Assembly: GCA_903839795.1 (NCBI GenBank)
Contig: CAIMDR010000375.1
Location: 1 to 6,452 of the forward strand
DNA from: an uncultured Methylococcaceae bacterium
GTDB taxonomy: Bacteria > Pseudomonadota > Gammaproteobacteria > Methylococcales > Methylomonadaceae
Length of the DNA: 6,452 bases
Reading direction: 5' to 3'
Positions within the stretch are counted from its first letter, which is position 1; each line of letters begins with the position of its first letter. This document shows positions 1 through 4,838 of the stretch, one piece after another. The position numbers were made by a program, and so were the translations under genes. Under the pieces are notes generated by a model, which saw only the letters and a program-made list of their open reading frames with translations, searched no databases and was not told the DNA's origin.

Positions 1-745
1 CGGCTTCCCAAAAATACGCCACCGGGTATTCGCCATCGTCTCTGGCAGGGTTTCCGGCATGACCGTTATTGCCCTGATTAAACGGCAGAAAATACGTGTT
101 GTCACCGGCCAGTCGGGTGGTCATGCGTATATCGCTGTCCGATACCGCAAAATGCACCACCGCACCGCGCTTATAAGTCAACAGCGGTTCTTTACGTTGG
201 GTGACGGGGTCAATCGGCAAACGATCATGCCGGTATTGACGCATGGCGGATTCAACATCTTGGGTAAAGTCGGTTTTTAATTCCACCGTGGCGACCGGAA
301 TGCCATTGATAAAAAATACCAGATCAATCGACCATTCCCGGGTTGGGCAATATTTTAATTGGCGAACGACACGCAAGCGGTTTGCCTGATAGTTCTGCAA
401 TAAGGTTGCGTTGCGCTGATCCTCCGGCTGTTTCTGGCTTAAATTAATTTGCCCCACTCCGGCAATCTGAACACCATAACGAAGCACATAGACCGTCCCG
501 CCCGTATTGGCGGCCAGCGCTTTAGCCACGGCATTTAACAACACCGTTTGCGCATTATCGCCATTCAATTTAAGCAGTTTTTCCCAGACCGTTGGTTGAG
601 TTGCCTTAACCCACGCGTCAATATCTTCAGGATACAGGGCGCGTTGTTGATCATAATGAACGGATTGACCTTCCAACCAGCCTTGAGCAACCAGCTTTTG
701 GGTAATGTAGTTTTCCAGGTGGATTTCGTGGTGGTCTTGATTCAT
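1..745 (-). CDS. hsdR: Type I restriction enzyme R subunit HsdR, N-terminal part (runs off left edge)
   Basis: This frame is open from an ATG at 745 to the left edge, giving 248 residues. HsdR is the motor and nuclease subunit of type I R-M complexes: it translocates unmethylated DNA with ATP and cuts it. The visible part is the N-terminal nuclease domain. It has an early conserved Glu (E11) and the PD-(D/E)xK core: D141 in SIDLVFFINGIPVATVELK, with E155 and K157 forming the ExK. The SF2 helicase and C-terminal domains must lie beyond the window, since family members run to about 1000 residues. The start is 12 bases after the stop of the upstream PIN gene, with only a weak AGGC as ribosome site, so expression probably depends on upstream translation. 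The start MNQDHHEIHLENYI agrees with the family. No frameshift or stop is seen in the part present. Confidence 0.95.
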   Translation of the reverse strand, partial: MNQDHHEIHLENYITQKLVAQGWLEGQSVHYDQQRALYPEDIDAWVKATQPTVWEKLLKLNGDNAQTVLLNAVAKALAANTGGTVYVLRYGVQIAGVGQINLSQKQPEDQRNATLLQNYQANRLRVVRQLKYCPTREWSIDLVFFINGIPVATVELKTDFTQDVESAMRQYRHDRLPIDPVTQRKEPLLTYKRGAVVHFAVSDSDIRMTTRLAGDNTYFLPFNQGNNGHAGNPARDDGEYPVAYFWEA

Positions 746-757
746 GAGGTTTGCCTG

Positions 758-1159
758 TTAGCCGACTAAAGAACTGCCAATGAGTCGGTCGTTTAACTCG
801 GCATAAAGATTGAACTTGCCATCAAAACTCATCAGTTGGCAATTATGTATCACGGCTGTTGAAATAATAAACCGATCGGCAGGATCACGATGATGAAAAG
901 CCAATAATGCTGATTTTGTGGCGATAGCTTCAGTCAATGGCAAACAATTTATAGCTTGTAACGCTATTTGCAACCAGTCTTTTAAGGGGGTTGCGAGTTC
1001 AATGCGTCCACGTTGGTGCAGCATGGCTATTTCCCAGCAAGAAATTGAAGAGACGTAAACATTTTCAGCTTGAGATATCAGTGCTTGATGCTTTATAGAA
1101 AGTTGTTCATTTTGGTTAATCCACCATAACCAAACGTGTGTATCTAATAATAAATTCAC
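758..1159 (-). CDS. PIN-domain toxin (VapC-like) of TA module 3
   Basis: PIN domains are Mg-dependent ribonucleases; in VapBC-type modules they cut RNA unless bound by the antitoxin. I favour the GTG at 1159, which overlaps the antitoxin stop as GTGA and gives 133 residues starting (M)NLLLDTHVWLWW, the usual beginning of this subfamily. An ATG at 1174 would add five residues (MGCLK) and increase the overlap. Numbered from the GTG start, the acidic residues are D6 (LLLDTHVWLWW), E43 (SSISCWEIAML), D92 and D95 (HHRDPADRFI) and D113 (LMSFDGKF), so the active site looks complete. About 130 residues is normal for the family. It lies directly upstream of hsdR and is probably co-transcribed with it. 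The target RNA cannot be told from sequence. Confidence 0.9.
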   Translation of the reverse strand: MNLLLDTHVWLWWINQNEQLSIKHQALISQAENVYVSSISCWEIAMLHQRGRIELATPLKDWLQIALQAINCLPLTEAIATKSALLAFHHRDPADRFIISTAVIHNCQLMSFDGKFNLYAELNDRLIGSSLVG

Positions 1160-1389
1160 TTTAAGGCATCCCAATCATTTTCTTCAATGACAGGTGAGAT
1201 AATATCCCCCAAAATCTTAATCTTACCCGCTAACTCAGCGGGCGGTTTTCTATAAATCCGTTTAGCGACAGGCGTAATTTCTTCGTTGAATAATAAAATC
1301 AATTCAACCGTTTGATTGGGCATAAAGACAGGCAAGCCTTCAAGTTTGCCTTGCGAATTAGTTTTTAAAAGCAATTTTTGTGCTTGCAT
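1156..1389 (-). CDS. Antitoxin partner of the downstream PIN toxin (TA module 3)
   Basis: This 77-residue protein has an N-terminal half MQAQKLLLKTNSQGKLEGLP and a C-terminal tail LAGKIKILGDIISPVIEEND ending in WDALK. The LAGKIKILGDIISP..E.DWDALK tail is typical, as I remember, of small antitoxins paired with PIN toxins; it would be the toxin-neutralising segment. No clear HTH or ribbon-helix-helix signature is visible. The ATG at 1389 has a good ribosome site, GGAG in CTGGAGAATTATTATG. The stop overlaps the toxin GTG, as expected for coupled expression with antitoxin made first. The leader closely resembles that of the module 2 antitoxin (17 of 20 bases around the start). The 60 bases upstream (1390-1449) hold no gene and no promoter that I would defend. 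Confidence 0.82.
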   Translation of the reverse strand: MQAQKLLLKTNSQGKLEGLPVFMPNQTVELILLFNEEITPVAKRIYRKPPAELAGKIKILGDIISPVIEENDWDALK

Positions 1390-1449
1390 AATAATTCTCC
1401 AGTTGGATTATGATGTTTAAGCCGATTCTCGATTGGATAAAGTAAAATA

Positions 1450-1698
1450 TTAATCTTCCCAACTTGCGCGTTCTTCGGTGATATAGGCTTGTATTTGCTC
1501 AACGCTTAATCCTTGCGTTTTTGTCACTGGCAAACTTTTTAAGAACTCCGTCATCAAGCTGTCTTCTGTGACTTTCGCATCGGTCAATTCATAAATAACA
1601 GCTATCTTAGCCCGACCTGCGGGGATAGTATCCGGCAATTGAATATGTAATTGATGATCTCTTGGAATATCGGTTTCTATTTTATAATAGGCTTGCAT
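1450..1698 (-). CDS. Orphan antitoxin-like protein
   Basis: I choose the ATG at 1698 (82 residues, MQAYYKIETDIPRDHQLHI...) because AAGGAAAAC lies just upstream as a ribosome site. A longer frame from 1770 would start inside the palindromic repeat and translate it (FPSSSLGTRK), which is very unlikely to be native. The protein has the build of PIN-associated antitoxins: a short beta-rich N-terminus with LPDTIPAGRAKIAVIYEL (about residues 22-39) and an acidic C-terminal helix QIQAYITEERASWED. Such proteins normally sit directly before a PIN toxin. Here the next gene downstream is another antitoxin (module 3), so its own toxin is missing. It may be a remnant or a decoy antitoxin. The family assignment rests on remembered consensus and is moderate. 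Confidence 0.75.
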   Translation of the reverse strand: MQAYYKIETDIPRDHQLHIQLPDTIPAGRAKIAVIYELTDAKVTEDSLMTEFLKSLPVTKTQGLSVEQIQAYITEERASWED

Positions 1699-1732
1699 AA
1701 AGTTTTCCTTAAGAAGAAGGGAGAGTTTCCTC

Positions 1733-1756
1733 GTTCCCAAGCTGGAGCTTGGAAAC
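1733..1756. repeat. Short palindromic repeat directly behind the truncated higA
   Basis: Arms 1733-1743 (gttcccaagct) and 1746-1756 (agcttggaaac) pair at 10 of 11 positions around a 2-base centre. I recall the same kind of element (variants of gttcccaagctggagcttgg) as a dispersed repeat in several repeat-rich bacterial genomes. It sits between higA and the orphan antitoxin, at the place where the rest of a normal higA would be. A hairpin here could also affect the mRNA, but there is no clean terminator T-run after it on the minus strand. Confidence 0.8.
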
Positions 1757-1766
1757 CAGAAAAAAA

Positions 1767-1982
1767 TCAAACAGGATGATGTTCGGCTTCATATTCTTCA
1801 ATCAAATTACCTAAATAATCTGCAAGACTTGCCAGTGAATGAGTTTCGTCAGCCCCACCTGCATCCAATACGGCGTCTAATGCTTCCACCAATGTTTGAT
1901 AATCGGCTTCGGTGTCTGGACGCTGTAGCAGCGGAGCGACAAATGCCCAATGAGATAATGCCATTGTGATTTTGTTGTTCAT
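1767..1982 (-). CDS. higA: HigA-type antitoxin, truncated: DNA-binding domain missing
   Basis: HigA antitoxins neutralise HigB and repress their operon through a C-terminal HTH (COG5499-like family, about 120-140 residues). This copy is 71 residues from the ATG at 1982, where higB's stop and this start overlap as TAATG; GGAAGG seven bases upstream is a strong ribosome site. An alternative start at 2006 lies inside higB and is less likely. The N-terminal part is well kept: HWAFVAPLLQRPDTEADYQT, then LVEALDAVLDAGGADETHSL and LIEEYEAEHHPV. It then stops exactly where the linker to the HTH normally begins, and within about 10 bases the sequence enters the palindromic repeat at 1733-1756. The product may still bind HigB but should not bind DNA, so autoregulation is probably lost. 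It could be called a pseudogene. Confidence 0.85.
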   Translation of the reverse strand: MNNKITMALSHWAFVAPLLQRPDTEADYQTLVEALDAVLDAGGADETHSLASLADYLGNLIEEYEAEHHPV

Positions 1983-2281
1983 TACAAACCTTCCTGTTTT
2001 TTCCAAAGATTTTTGTCATAGTCTGTATGGCTTAAAATATGCCTGATAAAGATTTTACCCGTATTAAAGTGAATAGCAGTAATCAGCCGAAGTTTATTGC
2101 CGCCTATATCAAATACAAATAGTTTTCCTACCTTATCGACACTGGCAAAACTCAGGCGAAGTTCCGAAAAATCGCGGTAGCTGCCCGGTTTCATTGTTTT
2201 ATACCAATGATCCAAAGCGGTTGCCGCTTCTGGATAAATGACCTTGGCATCATTGATACGTTTTTGAGTAATAATGTGCAT
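1982..2281 (-). CDS. higB: HigB-type mRNA interferase toxin
   Basis: This 99-residue protein matches the HigB_toxin family (RelE-like fold), which cuts mRNA on the ribosome. Diagnostic parts are the start MHIITQKRINDA, the YPEAATALDHWYKTMK segment (about residues 16-31), F..LRLSFASVDKV, then VFDIGGNKLRLITAIHFNTG and KIFIRHILSHTDYDK with the end near LWKKQ. Length and order are normal and no disruption is seen. The toxin gene comes first, before its antitoxin, as is usual for higBA. Its start lies 33 bases after the hsdS stop and has only a poor ribosome site (AGCAAGCC). A short ORF starting at the hsdS stop runs across this start, so coupling to hsdS translation is possible. Confidence 0.92.
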   Translation of the reverse strand: MHIITQKRINDAKVIYPEAATALDHWYKTMKPGSYRDFSELRLSFASVDKVGKLFVFDIGGNKLRLITAIHFNTGKIFIRHILSHTDYDKNLWKKQEGL

Positions 2282-2315
2282 GGCTTGCTATTATAAATGT
2301 GTGAAAAATATTCAT
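2250..2315 (-). other. 21-codon ORF starting in the hsdS stop codon and overlapping the higB start
   Basis: The hsdS stop TAA overlaps an ATG (TAATG at 2317-2313). From it runs MNIFHTFIIASHAHYYSKTY plus one residue, ending in TGA inside higB. It begins ATGAAT like the real hsdR (ATGAATCAAG), and CCTNATGAAT matches at both places (9 of 10). It may be a leftover of a former hsdS/hsdR overlap and may carry ribosomes into higB. It is too short to claim a functional peptide. Confidence 0.3.
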
Positions 2316-3580
2316 TAGGCGACTTCTCGCACGTCTATTTTACCGGTGACTGCCGCGCTGATTAAGGCAATGCGGTGTTCTTTGAGTAAGGCAATGGATT
2401 GTTGGGTTTCGGTTATTAGGGCGTCTATTTTGGTAGTTTGGTTATCGAGGAAATTGGCAATTTTGGTTTGCTCTTCATTTTCAGGCGAAGGAAAAATAAA
2501 ACTCTTGAACTGATCTTGACTAAGATTTTGCATACTTGAACTTGTGCCAGAACAAACACTTTTAATAAATGCCCTATACATAGTCGATTGAGTCCAGTAA
2601 TAAACATAAGTAGAGTTGGCATTTAAAAAACTTATTTGCCACAGACGATCTGGTAAATAAAGATTTGTTGGAGCAGATGTAACCAAACCAGCGGCACCGA
2701 CAAGGTCAGGCGTGTTCATACGACTCACAATGAGCATTCCAATTTTTAATGGACATGACACTCGATCAATCTCTTGCTCAACAACGGCTTTATTTTCAAA
2801 TGGATTAAACTGACCGGAATAGACACAACTTGTTTTTAATACCCCAATTTCATTATCTTTAGCTGATTCAGCTGAGGCATTAACGCTAGTTCCTGACTCG
2901 ATTTTATCAATAACATACTTTATGGGCTGTACAACCCAATGCTCCGGCATTTCCCCCAGCCAATCAACCCCCGAATCTTTCATTTTAACGGTCGGGTCTA
3001 AGCCTTTGGTCACCACATGACTAATCAAGGCTAGTCGTTTTTCTTTTAGCAATTCGATAAAGTGGTTTTTTTCTTCGACCAGTCCATCAATACGCAGGGT
3101 TTCACGATCCAGAAAGTCGGCGATAGTGGCTTGATCTTGAAAATTTGGCACAGAAAAATAATTATTGTGCAAACTTTCTTGGGTCATACTTGGTACAGTG
3201 CTACCAAATTGATAATAATTAAATTCTATTGTCAGGCATTGGTAAAAAAAGAATTTTGGAAATACAGCACTAAAAATCTTTGTGTAATACATTGTATCCA
3301 CAGTCCAAAAAGGTTCTTGAATAAATAAAGGTTTATCAATAGTTCCTTTTCTACCAAGTAAAACACTTTTTTGACTGTACAAATATTGACATGCCCTTCC
3401 AAATTCTCCACCAGAACCATAAACAGGAAAACCACCTTCTTCAATTAAAACTTGCTTTTGATCTTGCCCATTTTTTATCTTGGCTAAATATTTTAACTTC
3501 TTAATATCCCAACCTTTCGGCACTTCCCCCAACCACTCAATCCCGGAATCCTTATAACTTGGATACGGCTTAAACTTCAT
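2315..3580 (-). CDS. hsdS: Type I R-M specificity subunit HsdS
   Basis: HsdS recognises the bipartite DNA target and holds HsdM and HsdR together. The 421-residue protein is complete and has the standard two-half layout. TRD1 lies at about residues 14-147, beginning after YKDSGIEWLGEVPKGW. Conserved helix region 1 is at about 150-196 (QATIADFLDRETLRIDGLVE to ALISHVVTKGLDP). TRD2 is at about 201-365, beginning KDSGVDWLGEMPEHW. Conserved helix region 2 is at about 370-418 (EQTKIANFLDNQTTKIDALI to ALISAAVTGKIDV). The two halves repeat each other in the helices and in the (K)DSG(I/V)(E/D)WLGE entry motif. The start MKFKPYPSYKDSG fits the family, with GGGGT 7 bases upstream as a modest ribosome site. 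The target sequence cannot be predicted by eye. It overlaps the upstream 52-codon ORF by ATGA. Confidence 0.96.
   Translation of the reverse strand: MKFKPYPSYKDSGIEWLGEVPKGWDIKKLKYLAKIKNGQDQKQVLIEEGGFPVYGSGGEFGRACQYLYSQKSVLLGRKGTIDKPLFIQEPFWTVDTMYYTKIFSAVFPKFFFYQCLTIEFNYYQFGSTVPSMTQESLHNNYFSVPNFQDQATIADFLDRETLRIDGLVEEKNHFIELLKEKRLALISHVVTKGLDPTVKMKDSGVDWLGEMPEHWVVQPIKYVIDKIESGTSVNASAESAKDNEIGVLKTSCVYSGQFNPFENKAVVEQEIDRVSCPLKIGMLIVSRMNTPDLVGAAGLVTSAPTNLYLPDRLWQISFLNANSTYVYYWTQSTMYRAFIKSVCSGTSSSMQNLSQDQFKSFIFPSPENEEQTKIANFLDNQTTKIDALITETQQSIALLKEHRIALISAAVTGKIDVREVA
2936..2980 (-). repeat. Internal repeat of hsdS, second copy (TRD2 entry)
   Basis: Codons 201-215 (KDSGVDWLGEMPEHW) repeat codons 10-24 (KDSGIEWLGEVPKGW) at 3509-3553; about 35 of 45 bases agree. 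This reflects the two-fold structure of HsdS. Such direct repeats are places where TRDs can be exchanged by recombination. Confidence 0.75.
3509..3553 (-). repeat. Internal repeat of hsdS, first copy (TRD1 entry)
   Basis: This is the partner of the repeat at 2936-2980. It encodes KDSGIEWLGEVPKGW just before TRD1. The pair lies in direct orientation about 570 bases apart and frames TRD1 together with conserved region 1. Confidence 0.75.
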
Positions 3581-3589
3581 TCCGAAACC
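3569..3589 (-). repeat. hsdM/hsdS junction sequence at the true hsdS start (copy C)
   Basis: These 21 bases match 5323-5343, the end of hsdM, at 20 positions. The block includes CGGAATGAAGTTTAAG, that is, the ATGA stop/start overlap and the first four hsdS codons, plus the last codons of the upstream frame (GTT TCG GAA TGA here, GTT GCG GAA TGA in hsdM). It shows that hsdS still carries the sequence that once joined it to hsdM. Confidence 0.85.
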
Positions 3590-3735
3590 CCAGTAGAACG
3601 TAGATCGTAGCCTCGATGCAACGTAGCGGAATCGAGGATAATCGGGGCATCATACTTCATATATCCTCGATTCCGCGCTGCTGCATCGTGGCTACTTGCT
3701 GGTGTTTTATATTTAGAATAAGCTTGATATTTCAT
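3577..3735 (-). CDS. 52-codon ORF linking the module 2 PIN toxin to hsdS; probable truncated hsdS start with a repeat inserted
   Basis: The frame starts at an ATG overlapping the PIN toxin stop (ATGA at 3735-3732) and ends at a TGA overlapping the hsdS start (ATGA at 3580-3577). It is open for 52 codons. Its first ten residues, MKYQAYSKYK, resemble the HsdS start MKFKPYPSYK (5 identical, several conservative). After that, from about residue 13, the frame runs into the inverted repeat (3607-3695), and its last residues GVSE parallel the hsdM end EVAE. I read it as the first codons of a different hsdS allele, cut off by the repeat, and kept open because it couples translation of the toxin to hsdS. 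A stable protein is doubtful. It could equally be called a pseudogene fragment. Confidence 0.5.
   Translation of the reverse strand: MKYQAYSKYKTPASSHDAAARNRGYMKYDAPIILDSATLHRGYDLRSTGVSE
3607..3695. repeat. Long imperfect inverted repeat (MITE/REP-like)
   Basis: The arms 3607-3638 and 3664-3695 are 32 bases each and pair at 27 positions around a 25-base spacer. The outer arm reads gtagcc(t/a)cgatgca and the inner 13 bases cggaatcgaggat/rc are nearly perfect. It resembles dispersed palindromes of the form gtagcc-cgatgcagcg-cggaatcgagga that I recall from repeat-rich proteobacterial genomes. It lies in the only gap of note (151 bases between the PIN toxin and hsdS) and leaves the overlapping 52-codon frame open. 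A strong RNA hairpin is expected from either strand. There is no T-run, so it is not a classical terminator. Confidence 0.88.
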
Positions 3736-4154
3736 GTCGTTGATTGCTCAAGAAATGGGTTGATAATTTGCAAGCTGTTTTCAATAAGTTGTCCGTGCTG
3801 CATATCTTCGGTATAAAGAAAATCACAGTTTGTGTCTAAAGCCGACGCTACAATCAAACTATCCCACCATGAAAATTGATAGCGTTTTCTGAGATCAAAA
3901 GCAGTGACTAATACATCAAGTGTCAGGCAATAAACATCACAATGAAACAGCATCTTTTTGATATTTTCTTGAATAAATTCATCTGTTGTCTTATTCCTCA
4001 ACATAACACTGTAATATTCATTAATAACTTGATTGCTGATAATGAACGGTACTTTCCTGACAAGTTCTGCCGCTGTTTTACATTTACGCTCATTTTCAAT
4101 TTGTAAATGGGCGTATATCCAGATATTAGTATCCGCAAATATTTTAGCGCTCAT
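3732..4154 (-). CDS. PIN-domain toxin of TA module 2
   Basis: From the ATG at 4154 this is a 140-residue PIN protein, MSAKIFADTNIWIYAHLQ; a start at 4181 would add nine residues that lack the family pattern. The acidic positions are D8 (FADTNIWIY), E46 (NQVINEYYSV), D98 (FSWWDSLIVASAL) and D117 (LYTEDMQHGQ), giving a complete PIN active site. The SWWDSLIVA..L and LYTEDMQHG blocks are typical for VapC-like toxins of this subfamily. It overlaps the upstream antitoxin by 11 bases and its stop overlaps the following 52-codon ORF by ATGA. Expected role: RNA cleavage when free, inactive in complex with the antitoxin. It lies between hsdM and hsdS, so loss of the operon would also remove its antitoxin. 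Confidence 0.92.
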   Translation of the reverse strand: MSAKIFADTNIWIYAHLQIENERKCKTAAELVRKVPFIISNQVINEYYSVMLRNKTTDEFIQENIKKMLFHCDVYCLTLDVLVTAFDLRKRYQFSWWDSLIVASALDTNCDFLYTEDMQHGQLIENSLQIINPFLEQSTT

Positions 4155-4506
4155 AACGTTGGTCTCGTGAGGGTATATCAATTTCAGTCACCACCATTGT
4201 TAAATAATCAGGGGTTCTGGCATTATATTCTTCACGATTTACGGTTAATTTTTCTGGAAAAGGGGAAAATTTTGTCTCTGCAAGATGGTCGGTTTTACGT
4301 TGGCTTTCGGTAGTACGCGCAAAATCGCTATCACTGCCAACATTAGGCATTTTTTTGAGCAAATTTTTCCACTGTTTATTGTCGGTTTCTTTTTTATCAT
4401 TAACATAAACTAAAAACCGAACCGCAACACCATCGGGGATTTCATCGGGAATACGTACGGTGTGTTGATAAGGGATGGCTTCAAATTCAAATTCAATTTC
4501 TTGCAT
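4144..4506 (-). CDS. Antitoxin partner of the module 2 PIN toxin, with an unusual C-terminal extension
   Basis: The ATG at 4506 has a good ribosome site (AGGAG in ACAGGAGAATAATCATG). The first 65 or so residues look like PIN-associated antitoxins: FEFEAIPYQHTVRIPDEIPD, then VNDKKETDNKQWKNLLKKMP and NVGSDSDFAR. Proteins of this type, as I remember them, end shortly after the MPNVG..DFAR motif. Here about 55 further residues follow (TTESQRKTDHLAETK... to EIDIPSRDQRYER), without a family I recognise. The extension could be a replaced C-terminus or foreign sequence read in frame. Its end overlaps the toxin start by 11 bases. Upstream lies the duplicated hsdM end, whose short ORF also overlaps this start. 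Confidence 0.8.
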   Translation of the reverse strand: MQEIEFEFEAIPYQHTVRIPDEIPDGVAVRFLVYVNDKKETDNKQWKNLLKKMPNVGSDSDFARTTESQRKTDHLAETKFSPFPEKLTVNREEYNARTPDYLTMVVTEIDIPSRDQRYER

Positions 4507-4543
4507 GATTATTCTCCTGTGTTACACATTTTGGTTTTTTCAT
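4493..4543 (-). other. 16-codon ORF from the duplicated hsdM/hsdS junction (copy B) into the module 2 antitoxin
   Basis: The copied hsdM stop TGA (4542-4540) overlaps an ATG at 4543. The frame MKKPKCVTQENNHARN ends inside the antitoxin gene, across its start codon at 4506. GAGG lies seven bases before the ATG, inside the copied hsdM end. It probably represents an eroded hsdS start that now leads ribosomes into the antitoxin; a real peptide is not claimed. Confidence 0.3.
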
Positions 4544-4599
4544 TCCGCAACCTCTGCCAACATGCCGGCAATCCTCGCTTCACTGGCTTTTAAATCGGC
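4540..4599 (-). pseudogene. hsdM: Duplicated 3' end of hsdM (last 19 codons and stop)
   Basis: Bases 4541-4599 match 5332-5390, the end of hsdM, at 56 of 59 positions, in the same orientation. The frame is kept: ADLKASEARIAGMLAEVAE then TGA, against ADLKASEARIAAMLAEVAE in hsdM. Two of the three differences are synonymous (Leu and Ser codons) and one is Ala to Gly. It has no upstream hsdM sequence or start, so it is a fragment. It separates TA module 1 from TA module 2 and keeps the ATGA junction behind it. Confidence 0.93.
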
Positions 4600-4619
4600 T
4601 TAAGGTAACATCTCTTTAT

Positions 4620-4838
4620 TCAAAAACCCAATTCGTCCAATTCATCTAAAAGTTGCAAGGCGTGTTTAGGATTGCCACGTAACCCTGCGGCAATAAAACG
4701 CTGCTTGGCTTCTTCTTCCGCCAAAACTTGAGCGGATAATTCAAACATCAATTTATTCAGGCTGATGGCACGCACTTTGGCAATATTTTTGAGCTTTTCC
4801 GCCATGTCATCGGGTAAACGAATAGATAAGCTGGTCAT
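4620..4838 (-). CDS. Ribbon-helix-helix antitoxin of TA module 1
   Basis: This 72-residue protein begins MTSLSIRLPDDMAEKLKNIA, the beta strand and first helix of a CopG/Arc-type ribbon-helix-helix, followed by RAISLNKLMFELSAQVL as the second helix (about residues 23-40). The remaining helix, EEEAKQRFIAAGLRGNPKHA to LLDELDELGF, would contact the toxin. RHH antitoxins bind the operon's promoter as dimers and block the toxin. The start overlaps the PIN stop as ATGA, so the toxin gene comes first here, the reverse of modules 2 and 3. No promoter of its own is visible, so any autoregulation would have to act further upstream. Confidence 0.9.
   Translation of the reverse strand: MTSLSIRLPDDMAEKLKNIAKVRAISLNKLMFELSAQVLAEEEAKQRFIAAGLRGNPKHALQLLDELDELGF

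Noticed and set aside
59..769. Plus-strand ORFs opposite hsdR (59-280 and 548-769)
   Set aside because: The minus strand there encodes a clear HsdR nuclease domain with D141, E155 and K157; the plus frames are shadows.
1699..1770. N-terminal extension of the orphan antitoxin to 1770
   Set aside because: It would translate the palindromic repeat, and a good ribosome site supports the internal ATG at 1698.
2290..2295. TATAAT on the minus strand just before higB, a possible -10 box
   Set aside because: It lies only 8 bases before the start codon and has no convincing -35 at 16-18 bases; the surroundings are AT-rich, so chance is likely.
3062..3328. Plus-strand ORF of 88 codons opposite hsdS
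   Set aside because: It lies entirely within hsdS, lacks any family pattern, and the hsdS frame is clearly coding.
2936..3553. hsdS repeats as a sign of a phase-variable inverting hsdS
   Set aside because: The repeats are direct, imperfect (about 35 of 45) and explained by the normal two-fold HsdS structure; no second hsdS or recombinase gene is in the window.
3607..3695. Inverted repeat as a rho-independent terminator before hsdS
   Set aside because: No T-run follows on either strand, the spacer is 25 bases, and the bridging frame runs through it into hsdS.
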